Made by a program: the position numbers and the translations under genes
Assembly: GCF_030272615.1 (NCBI RefSeq)
Contig: NC_081414.1
Coordinates: 46,614,501 to 46,678,500, forward strand
Reading direction: 5' to 3'
Source: Cryptomeria japonica
Taxonomy: Eukaryota > Streptophyta > Pinopsida > Cupressales > Cupressaceae
Length of the DNA: 64,000 nt
Part shown: one piece after another, positions 1-10,717 of the stretch
How the letters are laid out: the number at the start of each line of letters is the position of its first letter
Numbering within the stretch: the stretch's first letter is position 1
Notes under the pieces: generated by a model
What the model was told of the DNA's origin: nothing
Databases searched by the model: none
Seen by the model: only the letters and a program-made list of their open reading frames with translations

Positions 1-1049
1 ATAGTCTGTAGATAAACTTGTAAAACAGTCTAACAGACAGATCGGTTATCACACATGCAAACCAAAATGCAAATAAAGAATTCACCCACAAAAATAATAC
101 AACCATAACACAAGATATTTGACATGGAAACCCAACTGGGAAAAACCACGGTGAGATGGAACTCACAAGTCACTATCTGCAGAATAGAAACCAGACTGGT
201 TAAGGTCTTACAATGTTCTTCACTAGAACATATCCTGTTAGTAATCTCAATATCTATTAGTAAAGACTACCTTGTTAGAGGATTTCAAATTCACAAAAGT
301 GAACCACCTTGTTAGAGGATTTTACAAAGGCTTTGAGGCCTACCCGGTTAAGGGCCATAGACTTGTCAAAGATGTGAGTAATCAACAAGTGTTTGATCTA
401 TCTTATAGCATAGACTGCTTGATTAGATCTAGTATAGTTCACTGCTAATGCATTCCAGGATTACTTTAGTCTTCTCTATCTCCTTCTATTTACAACTCGA
501 TCTTCTCAGATAAGATCGCTCTTACAACAACTCCACAATCACCTTAAACCCTAGCCACAACATAAACCCTTTCAGCAACAACAACAACAACTCAAAAACC
601 CTAGACATGATGTCCTTTTAAAGGAATCTGATTTCATGTCAGTCCAATAGGATTACATTACAATTTCCTAGGTTCAATGAATCTAGACATACTCAATAAC
701 ATGACACAAAAAGCACCATCAATCAATCGGTGGGTTGGTAACTCATCACAAAGTATTACTAGTTTGTAAAAAATACCAGTTGCTGGTTTGACAAAACTGA
801 AGACTGGTAAGAATGTGTTATGCCGCTTTGCTCCCTTATACCTATTGAGATCTACGAACCACTTGGGGTCATCATGCCGCTTCAGATCGGGAAACACATT
901 CTGCAAAATCATTAGTCTAAAGAATAGAATACAACATACCGGTTGGAACAAATACCGGTTGAGCTCTAGCTCATACATATAAAGGGGTTCTCAGTACAAG
1001 TGTGTGTCCATCAATGACAATCACAACATAAACATAAAAAATGCCAACA
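1..1049 (-). mobile_element. Copia LTR 'Z', partial, inserted in copia A
   Basis: Minus-oriented copia LTR whose outer edge is visible. On the minus strand it begins TGTTGGCATTTTTTATG, ending at 1049, followed by a candidate 5-bp target duplicate AAACT (1050-1054). The insertion breaks the RT coding sequence of copia A directly after its TWTLV motif. The conserved copia LTR box (catggaaaccc...gggaaaaacca) is at about 122-155, followed by several 'cttgttagaggattt' repeats. The inner edge, PBS and second target copy lie left of the window. Confidence 0.72.
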
Positions 1050-1467
1050 AAACTAATGTCCATGTGTTATTATTTTCAATTTGTTCTAATTCTTCTTTCA
1101 TAGCTTTAATCTAGTGTTTATCCTCATATGCTTCATTAATTGATGCTGGTTCAATTTGAGAAATAAGACATACCTCTTCATTTGCCAATCTTCCTCTTGT
1201 CATAACTCCTTTATATTTGTTTCCAATTATCTGATCTTCAGAATGATTCAATCTTACATACCGGGGTGTCTTTGTTTGCTGGTGTTCCTCAGTCACAGTG
1301 GAATTTTCAGATGATACTGGTGTAACTGGATCTTCATTTTGTGCTAGTGGGTTCAATGTAGATTCATCTATCAAAATCTCTGTTGCTGGTTTAGAGCCTA
1401 TATACCTTGAAGTTCCTTTGAATTGTTCATCAATCTTTATATTTGTACTCTCAACAATTTTTTGCAA
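1050..1467 (-). pseudogene. Copia A integrase-RT linker and start of RT
   Basis: Low-complexity linker rich in Thr, Glu and Pro, then the copia signature (RYVRLNHSEDQIIGNKYKG, with the usual 'MTRGRLANE') and the beginning of RT (IKAMKEELEQIENN, then a TWTLV-like end). A TAG stop separates the 118-residue open part from the RT start. At 1050 the frame is cut by LTR Z, so the palm catalytic motifs are absent. The linker differs clearly from that of copia B, so A and B are different families. Confidence 0.82.
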
Positions 1468-2391
1468 TCTTTTGTTAAAACATTTATATGCTTTGCTCTT
1501 AGATGAATAACCAAGAAATATTCCTTCATCACTCCTAGGATCAAATTTTCCAATATACTCATCTCTTCTAATATAGCATTTACTTCCAAAAATTCTGAAA
1601 TATTTAAGAGTAGGAGTAATACCAAACCATAGTTCATGAGGGGTCTTACCAGTTTCACCTTTGATGTGAACTTTGTTGAATGTATAGACCGCTATACTTA
1701 CTGCTTCTCTCCAATATACATGTGGTAGATTTTATTCAGAGAACATACTTCTTGCTACATCCAAGATAGGTATGTTCTTTCTTTCTACAACTTCATTATG
1801 TTGTGGTGTCCGGGGTGCTGATAGCTATCTTCTGATTCCATTTACTTCATAGAATGTATTAAATTCCTTAGATGTAAACTCACCTCCTTGATCTAATCTT
1901 GGACATTTGATTTTCTTACAGGTTTCATTTTCTACCATTGCTTTGAACAGTTTGAATTTACCAAGTGCTTCTGATTTTTCTCTGAGAAAGGTAACCTAGC
2001 ACATTCTAGAATAGTCATCAATGATTAGCATGAAATATCTATCACCTTGTAAACTTTTAGTTCTAGCTAGACCACATAAATCAGTATGAATTAAGTCAAG
2101 AGAATTATTTGATTTTTCTGGAATACTTTTAAAAATAGCTCTAACTTGTTTTCCAGATTGACATTCCTTACATACTGGATTGTGAGGCTTAACAATCTTA
2201 GGTAAATCTCTAACTTCCTTAGTAGTACTAATCTTCACAATGCAATCAAAACTTACATGACAAAGTCTCTTATGCCATAGCCAACTTTCATCAATATGTG
2301 CAATCAAACATGTCTTTTCACTGTGATTCAAATGAAAGATATTACCTCTAGTTTGATTACTGATTGCAATTTCCAAAATAGATCTGTTCAT
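1437..2391 (-). pseudogene. Copia A GAG-pre-integrase and integrase core
   Basis: Integrase portion of copia A. The HHCC zinc-binding part is recognisable (LWHKRLCHVSF, then CKECQSGKQ), followed by the start of the catalytic core (SLDLIHTDLCGL, with the first Asp) and FMLIIDDYSRMC. Downstream from 1995 the frame is interrupted but core-like sequence continues to about 1440, including a segment matching the usual region between the catalytic residues. The enzyme would join element cDNA to host DNA in the nucleus. Multiple stops and frameshifts rule out activity. I did not locate the final catalytic Glu with confidence. Confidence 0.82.
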
Positions 2392-2409
2392 AATTTTGCA
2401 TTTTCCATT

Positions 2410-2664
2410 CTAAAAAACTAATTGACCAACACTCAAAATATTATGTTTTAAACCTTCAACATAGTAGACATTATCAGTATTGTGCTTACCATCGAGAGAT
2501 ATTGTACCTTTTCCTTTGATCAAACAAGCTTTATCATCTCCAAATCTTACCAGACCTCCATTATATTCCTGAAAAGTTAAGAATTTACTTTTATCACCTA
2601 TCATATGATGTGAGCATCCTGAATCAATGATCCATTCATCCTTAATTTCAATTTTAGTTGCCAA
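2410..2664 (-). pseudogene. Copia A aspartic protease segment
   Basis: Retropepsin-like domain of the copia polyprotein, which cuts Gag-Pol into mature proteins. The motif WIIDSGCSHHMIGDKSKF contains the catalytic DSG triplet in the usual plant copia context. It is followed by the flap-like region (GKGTISLDGKH) and the family end motif (GLKHNILSVGQL). It lies directly downstream of gag in the same direction, and a stop separates it from the next open stretch. The short open length reflects fragmentation of one polyprotein, not an independent gene. Confidence 0.88.
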
Positions 2665-2667
2665 GGC

Positions 2668-3750
2668 CTACTCTACTGGTTGAATAGTGGGTGCCGATTG
2701 ATCTTCTATTATAGAAACAAAAACCCATCCATTGTTTGTCAGATCCTCATCAGAATCATCGGTGACTCCTTCATCAGCAAGATAACAAGATTTGTCTTTA
2801 TTTTTCTTAAATTTGTATCTTTGATATTTAGGGTTAGGTTTGTATGTTCTTCTAGCTTCTTCTCTTAGTCTAGCATGTATATTAGGGCATCTTGAAGCCC
2901 TATAACCAATCTTATTGCATTTGAAACATTTAAAGGGTTCTTTACCTTTATACTTACTTCCAACTGGACCTTTAGGCATTTTTCTGGCAAATAGTGCTTC
3001 AAGTTCTTCAAGTTCTTCATTTTCTCGCCTGCTTTCTTCATGTTCTCTTGCATAAAAAGCTTTCCAATCAAACTTGTCAAATGATGGTACAGATGATGTT
3101 GATGCCTTAAAAGCTAAGTCCATCTTTATAGTAGCAACATGACCAAATTCTTTGATTTCAAAGGCTGATAGTTTTCCAATCAATGTATCCCTAGTTACTA
3201 ATGTGTTAGGCATTGTTCTTAGTTCATATATAGCAGTAACTTTCATTTTGTATGCTAGTGGTAATCCTCTTAAAACTTTTGAAACAATTTCATCTTCACT
3301 TAAGGTTCCTCCACAACATTTAATACCCAAAACAATTTCATTTACTCTTTCCATAAAAGCAGAAATCCTTTCATCTTCTTCCATTTTCAGACTTTCATAC
3401 CTGACCCGGAAGCTTTCAAGTTTTGCAATTTTGACTATGGAATCTCCTTCATTAAGTGTTTCCAAATGATCCCAAATAGCTTTAGCAGTAGACCTATTTG
3501 ATAATCCCATGATTTGTTGATCTTATAATGCGCTCAAGAGTGCTTCTCTTGCCTTGCAATCATTCTCTTCATCTTTAGCTAAGGTAGGTGGATTAGGTTG
3601 ACCTTGAGTAGGAGAAGTATAGCCATTCTTTGTAACATCCCAAATATCCTTTCCAATGCAATTTAGATGTGTCTCCATTTTGATCTTCCATATCCCATAG
3701 TTGGTTCCATCAAGTTTAGGACTATCCTTCCTGAAATAGTTAGAAGACAT
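2668..3750 (-). pseudogene. gag: Copia A gag (UBN2-type) with CCHC knuckle
   Basis: Capsid/nucleocapsid protein of a Ty1/copia retrotransposon, which packages the element RNA in cytoplasmic particles. The start at 3750 opens with a DUF4219/UBN2-like segment (KLDGTNYGIWKIKMETHL). A stop near 3523 breaks the frame, and a 280-residue open stretch continues at 3510-2668. It carries the family-typical 'AKAIWDHLETL', 'ERISAFMERVNEIV' and 'LPLAYKMKV' segments, a basic region, and one zinc knuckle CFKCNKIGYRASRC (about 2868-2912). The acidic tail (DDSDEDLTNNGW) before the protease is usual. The start lies about 45 bp inside the PBS, as expected. Premature stops make it a pseudogene; family assignment is secure. 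Confidence 0.9.
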
Positions 3751-3792
3751 TGGATCTCCTCAAGTTGTTAAACTTCTGCAAAAAGAGGATTA

Positions 3793-3807
3793 GGCTCTAA
3801 TACCAAT
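3793..3807 (-). other. Copia A primer binding site
   Basis: On the minus strand, ATTGGTATTAGAGCC directly follows the LTR end CTAACA. This is the plant copia PBS complementary to the 3' end of initiator methionine tRNA (consensus TGGTATCAGAGC) with one C-to-T change. Confidence 0.88.
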
Positions 3808-4856
3808 TGTTAGGTCCCACAAACAACTAAGGGGGGGGAAGGGGGTGAATCAGTTGTCTAATAAATTTAAATCAAAACAACTTAAACAACTTTAATGCAT
3901 AATACTAGTGAACTAGTCTTTTATGCCGATAGACAGTTTTATCAGTTAATTGTAATACCGGTAAGGATTAATGCATGAAACAGAAAGACAAAGTCATCCA
4001 CAACACATAACATCAATATTTGTACGTGGAAACCTTGTAAGGGGAAAAACCATGGTGGGAAATCTTACCCACAATTAGATGATACTACTGCAGATAGTAT
4101 GTGTACATAAATGGGGTTTGCACATGCAGAAAGGCCAAGCGCCTAGAGCTCACTGCTCAATCACAAATGGGAAGTCACACTGACTTATAGTTGGATGGTT
4201 AAATCCAATATGGATGTACTGCTCATATTAGCGTCTTTCTATGCTAGATTCAGTATCGGTGTAGTTCTGCTTGTCTTCACAAAACCCTCCTTCAATCTTC
4301 AAATGATGTCTGCGTGTATAGCTCTGCTTATTCTCACATATACCTTTACACAATTCCTTTTCGCATTCCACACATTATCTTACAAATAAGATCTTACATT
4401 TATACCACAACCTAGGACCAATAGTAGGTTGTCTCTAAAGGATATTATAATAGAATCAATTTACAAAAACAATGCTTGATGCAATAACCAATTCAACATG
4501 TCGTCTTGATGCATTTACAATAACAATAAAATATCTCCATAGTGTGTCGTGCTGATTTGGAATAGATGAACCTGTCGGTGTATATCCTGGACCTATTTGC
4601 CGATAACAACAAATATGAAAATATGCCAATAAATAAAACTTCAAGACAAAGTGTCCAAATGATGTCTTCGATATAACAAGATGTTTTCCATGTCATTCCA
4701 AGTGTCGGTGATCATTATATCCTGTCGGTGTACCAGATATCGGTGACTGTGCATAAGTCGCTTGCCGGTGAATGTTGCTAATTCTCCAAAGTGCTAGAGT
4801 TGATAAGTGTTAGTAGGTGTTGACATCAATGACAAAACAATACCAAAATACCAACA
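3808..4856 (-). repeat. Copia A 5' LTR
   Basis: LTR of 1,049 bp. On the minus strand it starts TGTTGGTATTTTGG (edge 4856) and ends CTAACA (edge 3808) against the PBS. It shares the layout of other LTRs here: TGTTGG start, then gttttgtcattgatgtcaacac within 60 bp, and the catggtttttcccc box (about 4023-4055). The neighbouring 4857-5004 is the start of copia B's 3' LTR, so A inserted there. A candidate target duplicate is CAAAC (4857-4861); its partner is outside the window. Confidence 0.72.
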
Positions 4857-5004
4857 CAAACATGGTTTCCATCAATGACAACACTAATAACTAATCATAA
4901 AGCATCATATCATAATTATATCATCACCAATAGTCCATCAATATATCATCCACATCCTTTACCATTGCATCATCATCTCTATTAGTTATGCCAATATGCT
5001 AACA
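4857..5004 (-). repeat. Copia B 3' LTR, first 148 bp
   Basis: The minus strand reads TGTTAGCATATTGGCATAAC from 5004, immediately after the B polypurine tract, so this is the true left end of B's 3' LTR. It contains the family's 'ttgtcattgatgg' and is interrupted at 4857 by the insertion of copia A. The remainder lies left of the window. Confidence 0.7.
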
Positions 5005-5018
5005 ATCTCCCCCTTTGG
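5005..5018 (-). other. Copia B polypurine tract
   Basis: CCAAAGGGGGAGAT on the minus strand directly precedes a TGTTAG LTR start. This is the textbook plant copia plus-strand primer site. Confidence 0.85.
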
Positions 5019-5343
5019 CATTGATGGCAACACTAAAAGAATGCAACACCAAAAAAATCAATTGATGACAAATACCATGAACTCATCATGCCATGTTGTA
5101 CTAATTTGTGCTTCACTTGATCTTCTCCTCCTTTTCATTACTTCTCCTTGTCATTGTTCTTCTCCCCATGACTGTTACATTTCTTCTCCGCCTTTGACAA
5201 CAATGCCAAAGGTGCAAAGGTATCTTCTATCTTCATCTTTGTTGCTTCATCTCTATTGTTCCCCCTGAGGAGTAGCCCACTTCTCATCAATCCATAGTGA
5301 AAGATATCCAATGAGTCCAATGGATTGATGCATCACTAGCATC

Positions 5344-5907
5344 CTAGTTGATCTTGTGTAGCGGTATAACCCCTAACTTACCTCTAAGATATTCAAAGGC
5401 AGCCTTAGGTAGTGGCTTAGTGAATATATCAACCAAATGCTCCTTAGTTGACACATGCTCTAGTCTCTCTTTCTTTTCTTGTACTCTTTCTCTTAGAAAG
5501 TGAGACTTCAATTCAATATGTTTAGTCCTAGCATGCAGTACTGGGTTCTTTGAAATTTTTATAGCACTAGTGTTATCACAATATGTGATCATCAGTTCTA
5601 GCATATCCTTCTTGAATCCTTTCAAGACATGTCTCATCAAAATAGCTTGTGTACACTTCATGGATGTTGCTACATACTCTACTTCTGCTATAGACTGAGA
5701 AATATAAGTTTGTTTATTATTGGTCCAAGATACCAATCTTCCTCCTAGAAGGAATGCACCACCGGTTGTTCTCTTCCAGGCATCTACATTTCCTTCCCAA
5801 TCTGCATTAGTGAATACCTGCAAAGAAAACTTGCCTTTATATGGATACCACAATCCATAATCAATTGTCCCTCTAAGATATTTGAATATTCTCTTCACTG
5901 TTATCAT
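5344..5907 (-). pseudogene. Copia B RNase H domain
   Basis: C-terminal RNase H of a Ty1/copia polyprotein; it removes RNA from RNA-DNA hybrids during reverse transcription. The 187-residue open stretch begins at the RT/RNase H boundary (VKRIFKYLRGTIDYGLWY). It contains FTNADWEGNVDAWKRTTGG (first catalytic Asp region), ISQSIAEVEYVA (Glu), YCDNTSAIKISKNP (Asp) and the closing HLVDIFTKPLPK. All match the family order, and length is normal. The stop at 5344 is probably the natural end of pol, about 325 bp before the PPT. This is the best preserved domain of B, but the upstream frame is broken. Confidence 0.92.
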
Positions 5908-6930
5908 ATGTGTCTCCTTAGGGTTCTTCTAAAATCTTGCTACTAAACCAACTGCATGGGCAATATACGGTCTACTATGAACAACATAATAAAGTTTCCC
6001 AATCATGGATCTATATTCCTTCTCATCCAATGAGGGTCAATCATCTTCTTTGGATAATATACAACCTATAACCATAGGTGCTCCAACTGGTTTACAGTCT
6101 TCCATTCCAAAGGTTTTTAATACTTCTTTCACATACTAACAATGACTGATAAAAATACCACCTTTCATCTATTGTACTTGCAAACCAATAAAAAATTTAA
6201 TCTCCCCTATTAGAGACATCTCAAAGTCTTCCTTCATCTCATCTACAAAATTCATACTCATATCATTATTTCCTTTAAATATGATATCATCAACAAATAC
6301 TTCTACAATCAACATATTGTCTCCTTCACTCTTCAAATAAATATTGTTGTCCTCACTGGTTCTTTGAAATCCTATCTTTATTAGATGTGCATGAAGTCTC
6401 TCAAACCATTCCCTTGGTGCTTTCTTTAATCCATATAATGATTTATGCAGTTTGCATACCATATCCTTGTCTTTTGTCAATGCAAACCCATCCGGTTGTT
6501 CAATATACACCTCTTCTTCAAGAATACCATTCAAAAATGTTGACTTTACATCCATTTGATAAAATTTAAAACCTTTAAATGATGCAAATGCAAGTAGCAT
6601 CCTAACACCTTCAAGCCTAGCAATTGGTGCAAAGGTCTCTCCATAATCTTTCCCTGCTTCTTGTGCATACCCTTTGCAAACTAGCCTTGCCTTGTTTCTA
6701 ACAACTTCTCCTTCTTCATTCATCTTGTTTCTTAATACCCACTTTGTACCAATCACATTTTTATCATCGCGTCTAGGAACAAGTGACCAAGTGTTGTTTT
6801 TCTCAATCTGATCAAGCTTTTCATTCATTGCCTTTATACAATCATCACCCCTAAGAGCTTCTCTCACCATCTTCAGTTTAGCTATGGAAATCAAACATGC
6901 ACTTTCTCCGATTTTTCTTCTAGTCTGCAC
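5908..6930 (-). pseudogene. Copia B reverse transcriptase
   Basis: RVT_2-type copia RT. It opens with the linker end (QTRRKIGESACLIS), then CIKAMNEKLDQIEKNNTWSL, GTKWVLRNKMNEEG, YGETFAPIARLEGVRMLLA and motif A FYQMDVKSTFLNG. These are followed by SLYGLKKAPREWFERL and the catalytic FVDDIIFKGNN (the usual YVDDI with Phe first). The open stretch ends at 6169; the thumb and connection (6168-5908) continue with stops. The enzyme would copy element RNA to DNA in particles. Motifs A and DD are intact, so decay is mainly by stops. Confidence 0.93.
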
Positions 6931-7365
6931 TCTAGCATTCCTTTCACCTATTATCTAATCTGCTGACTTATTCAACTTCACATATCTAGGTATAATCAGT
7001 TCTGGTATAGAAGTTTCTTCTTGTTCATCATCTTTATCTTCTTCATCTACTGGTTGAGCAGTATCCTGTGCACTATTCTGCTCAACATCAATCTGAATCT
7101 CTGGTTCAAAAATCACTATCTTCTATTCCTCAACTGTATCAGACTTGCTGGTATCATTAGATATATTTGTAACTAGGGTTCCCGGTTTGAATGCTCTTCC
7201 ACAATCTTCACAATCCACTATCAAATCTTCCAAAGTAGCAATCAAAAGTTCTTCTATGTTCCTGTTGCTCTCCAAATGTGCTCTCAAAAATTTTAAGTGA
7301 AACATGAGACTACAAAACACCTTTTCTTTACCTTTTATCATACTGGTTGAACATACCCTAATCAT
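6931..7365 (-). pseudogene. Copia B linker before RT; no integrase upstream
   Basis: Open stretch 7365-7123 carries an unrecognised segment (Leu- and Glu-rich, ending DTSKSDTVEE). A stop follows, then an acidic linker and the copia signature IPRYVKLNKSAD just before RT. The expected protease and integrase core are not found between this and the gag knuckle at 7556. The linker therefore appears joined almost directly to gag, either by an internal deletion or because this is a non-autonomous derivative. Confidence 0.6.
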
Positions 7366-7555
7366 TGCTCAAATCTCAAACTTGATATCAACACACATAT
7401 CACATTCAATTTACTGGTTTAAGATATAACTAGTTCAAAATAAATTTCATAACATCATATTGCATCAAAACACATGCAAATTTGACTTATTGCACACCAT
7501 TCAGTGGGTCTAGAAATGGATCTGACAATATGTTCCCCCTAAGCTTCATCATAGC

Positions 7556-8864
7556 TTAGTTTACCAATGAAGGATTCTCCACACTAGGTGAAGAATGGGA
7601 GTCTTCAGATGGTATCTCCTCACTTTTCTTCTTCCATATCTTGTTCATCTCACTTCTGGTTTCTTCAACATCATCTTTCTTCTTTCCTTTCTGGTCAACA
7701 AATTGATTAACTGGTTTGTTCTTTTTATCTCTGTAAAAATTTGCAAGGTGGTCCGGTTTGTGACAATGGAAACATTCCATTTCAGATGCACTCCAGGGTC
7801 CAGCATTGCCTCTACCAGTTCTTCTCTAACAATTCATAGCTACATGACCAAAGTTGTGGTAGATTGAGCATGTCACATTCCATCTATTCTCCATTTCATA
7901 TGGACTAGACCGGTTCACATAAGGTCTCTGCCAATTAGGGCTCCTTCGATCATTGTATGATCTCTACCATTCACCAGTAGACCTCTGGCCCATGTAAGAT
8001 CTCTAATTGTTCACTCTTGACCTACACCCAATAGATCTACGCCCATACTTGTTGTAATTGAATAAATATCCATTAAAAGTTCTAGGCTTATATCCTTCAT
8101 ATGCATTAGATCTATATCCATCAAAAGTATTGGATCTACTTCTACAAACATTAGCAATATGACCTACCTTATAACAGTTAAAACATACTAGTTTGTAGAT
8201 TATCTTACTGGTGTTCTTCTTTTTGTTCTTCAGTGCATATTTGGATTCATGCATGGTGTCCTTGGTACAAGATGGCTCTCCTTGTTCAAAGGTTTTGAAT
8301 CCTAAGCCATGTGTATCTCCATTCCGCCTTTGTGACTAAATCTGCTCATCAAGCATAGCAGTTCTCTTTTCGAATTTAGCTAGTAACTCATTAGCATCAA
8401 CCAACTCCTTGGTAAGATCTTCATTCTTCTTTGTAAGACTCTCTAAGAGACATGGCCATGTCTAGATCAGATTTTATTTCCTCCTTCTCTTCTTTTTCCT
8501 CATGAAGTTGTGCATGCAAAGTACCAATCTCCCAGTTCAGCTTTAAGATCTCATCCTCCTTATCTTTTATTGTGTCTTCAGTTGTTCTTCTAGCTTCCAG
8601 CTCTTGAGTCAACTTGATGGTAAGGGCTTCCATATCTCTCCTTAGATTTTCCTTATCATCATTTAGCTTATCCACTTTATTAACCAAGGCATCAATGTTT
8701 GCTTCATGAGATGAACTTTTTTCAATGAATTTCATCAACTGCTTAGCCAACTCTCTTCTCTTAGCCAATAAAGCTTTATACTTGACCTTTAGTTCATCAT
8801 AGGCTTCTTCAGATTCTGCAAGATTGTTTGAAAGCTCTCATTTACTCATTGAACCTTCCCCCAT
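7556..8864 (-). pseudogene. gag: Copia B gag-like protein: coiled coil and four knuckles
   Basis: Gag-type protein with an unusual layout. The likely start is the ATG at 8864 (MGEGSMSK), 60 bp past the PBS, with a TGA nine codons in. A long heptad-rich, charged coiled coil follows (about 8800-8421). There are then four cysteine clusters: CFNCYKVGHIANVC (about 8185-8144), a degenerate one lacking its first cysteines (NKYGRRSIGC), CSIYHNFGHVAMNC (about 7870-7829) and CFHCHKPDHLANFY (about 7774-7733, last Cys lost). Arg/Ser/Tyr-rich spacers separate them. Knuckles bind element RNA. The plus-strand fragment K near 38 kb has the same architecture, so this is a real gag lineage. Several stops and frameshifts are present. 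Confidence 0.75.
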
Positions 8865-8922
8865 GTTATCCTCAAGGATCTTTACCTCAAGTGGTTAAGC
8901 TTCTACACAAAGAGGACATAAT

Positions 8923-8936
8923 GCTCTGATACCAAT
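8923..8936 (-). other. Copia B primer binding site
   Basis: Minus-strand ATTGGTATCAGAGC follows the LTR end AATAACA. It matches the initiator Met tRNA primer site consensus. Confidence 0.9.
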
Positions 8937-9725
8937 TGTTATTGTGAGGATCTGGTTAGTACTAAGAGGGGGGGTGAATTAGTAATAACAATAAACTACA
9001 ATCTTTCACCAATCTACAAAATAATTCACAAAATAATTCATAACCAATACCAGTAGCTGATCAAACAGTTTTCAAATCATATTTACCAAAACATTACCGG
9101 TTGCTACTTAAGTGTTCATTATTAAGAAAATATGGAAAAGACATCAAATGAACAACTCAACAATCCATCCACAACATGAACACAAATATTTTTCATGTGG
9201 AAACCCAAATGGGAAAAACCATAGTGGGAATTAGTACCCACAAAATTTGCACTATTTCAGAGTGCACCTTGTTAAAGGCCTAGCTCGGTTAGGAGCTTTA
9301 CAATAATGCCCGGTTAAAAGAAGACCTTGTCAAGAGTCACCCATTGAAAGGATTTTAACCTCAACTCTATTAGGAGCTCTACCCTGTTAGGAGTAACCTT
9401 GCTAAAGGATTTAAACCCAAATTAATGAGTCATCCAGTGAAGGGATTTACAAGATAAGGCATATTAGGACCTACCTAGTTAAGGGATTTTAATGCAGCTA
9501 CAATTGTTAGGAAACAACAGATAAATGATCTAATCAATGTACTCTCTGCTTGCTAATACAGATCCATTTCATCTCCAATCTACTTCACACATGTAGACAT
9601 CTCAATCTGGTTCAACACACTCTCCTTCTCTGATCACTGACACTCTAAGTCTTCTCAAAATTCACCTAAATACACTTTTCAACTAGGTTTGTTACATAAC
9701 CCTAGCAACATTCAAATAAAATTAA
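8937..9725 (-). repeat. Copia B 5' LTR, outer end missing
   Basis: The inner edge at 8937 is fixed by the PBS. The sequence contains the conserved box (gtggaaacccaaatgggaaaaacca, about 9195-9220) and repeats of 'ccttgttaaagga/ggttaggagc'. The start seen in the 3' LTR (TGTTAGCATATTGGC) is absent. Near 9725-9750 it passes without a clear terminus into copia C gag, so the outer part was lost. The right boundary is approximate. Confidence 0.6.
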
Positions 9726-9749
9726 ATTTTCGTCATAGATCATATCAGA

Positions 9750-10661
9750 TCATATTTGGTATTTAGGCTTATATGGCTTCTTAGGAACTCTTTCCAGACA
9801 CCTTGAGGCAAAATGTCCTATCTTATTACATGAAAAATATTTAAGAGGCAACTTTCCTTTATACTTACCAACTCCTTTCGACAATCTTCTGGAAATCGGG
9901 GCTTCAAACTCTTCAAGCTCTTCAAGCTCTCTTTCTTCTTCTTCAAGCTCTCTCATTTGCTTCTCATATCTGGATGCCCTTGTAGAACTTTCTCCCAGAT
10001 CATATTGCTACTTCCCAGAAATAGTAGCTTTGAATGCAAATTCAGACCTAGGAAGAGTTTCACCAAAACCACTCAAATCATAAGCAACAGTTTTTCCAAT
10101 TAGCATGTCTCTAGTTACATCTGTCACCATTTGGATCTCCTCAATAGAAATAGTTTTATGCTTGTAAGCAGGAGGTAAGGATCTCAACACTTTAGCAACA
10201 ATCTCAGATTCTTACAACACTCCACTGGCACATCTAATATTCAACACAATCTCATTCACTTTCTGCATAAAGGAGGTAGTCTTCTCATCTTCACCCATCT
10301 TCAACATCTCATACTTTCCCTTCAAGCTTTGCAACTTAGCAACTTTAACATGACTATCACCTTCATACAAATTTTCTAGCTTATTCCAGATCTCATGAGC
10401 AATCGGAAAATCCATCACATTAGTCATTTGAAAATCATTTAAGGCACTCGACAAGGCTTCCTTAGCTCAAATATTCAATTTAGCTTCCTTTATCTCATCC
10501 AAATTAGTAGGACCATTCAGAGGAACATTATACATATTCTCAATAATCTTCCAATAATCTTCACCAATGCATCTCCAATGACATTCCATCTGATTCTTCA
10601 AAAGAGTGTAATTTATTCCATCAAATCTCAGACTATCCTTCTTATAAGCATAGGTTGCCAT
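9750..10661 (-). pseudogene. gag: Copia C gag (UBN2-type), pol missing
   Basis: Copia gag starting at 10661, 56 bp inside its PBS. Segments in order: KDSLRFDGINYTLLKNQMEC (DUF4219-like), MDFPIAHEIWNKLENLYEGD, EKTTSFMQKVNEIVLNIRC and LRSLPPAYKHKTISIEEIQ. A Glu-rich stretch and a knuckle then follow, whose first Cys is replaced by Tyr (KYFSCNKIGHFASRC). Stops near 10460 and 10205 and a break near 10007 split it. At 9750 the element ends against copia B's LTR; no C protease, integrase or RT is present. It resembles copia A gag in layout but is clearly a different family. Confidence 0.88.
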
Positions 10662-10703
10662 CCCAAATCACCTCAAGCAATCAAGCTTCTTTCAGAGGAT
10701 CTA

Positions 10704-10717
10704 GCTCTTATACCAAT
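10704..10717 (-). other. Copia C primer binding site
   Basis: Minus-strand ATTGGTATAAGAGC abuts the LTR end CCAACA. It is the initiator Met tRNA site with one substitution. Confidence 0.85.

Larger units (their letters stand above)
1050..3807 (-). mobile_element. Copia element A, internal region (gag to start of RT)
   Basis: Decayed Ty1/copia internal region, read right to left: PBS, gag, protease, GAG-pre-integrase and integrase, integrase-RT linker, first codons of RT. It stops at 1050, where LTR Z interrupts it; the rest of RT and RNase H must lie beyond the window. Order is canonical for copia (integrase before RT). The flanking LTR at 3808-4856 belongs to it. Confidence 0.9.

Noticed and set aside
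3808-5004. One LTR shared by copia A and B as a tandem recombination product
   Set aside because: Although the region starts TGTTAG and ends CTAACA, an internal TGTTGG edge at 4856 with the family's usual adjacent sequence, and the different families of A and B, fit A inserted into B's LTR better.
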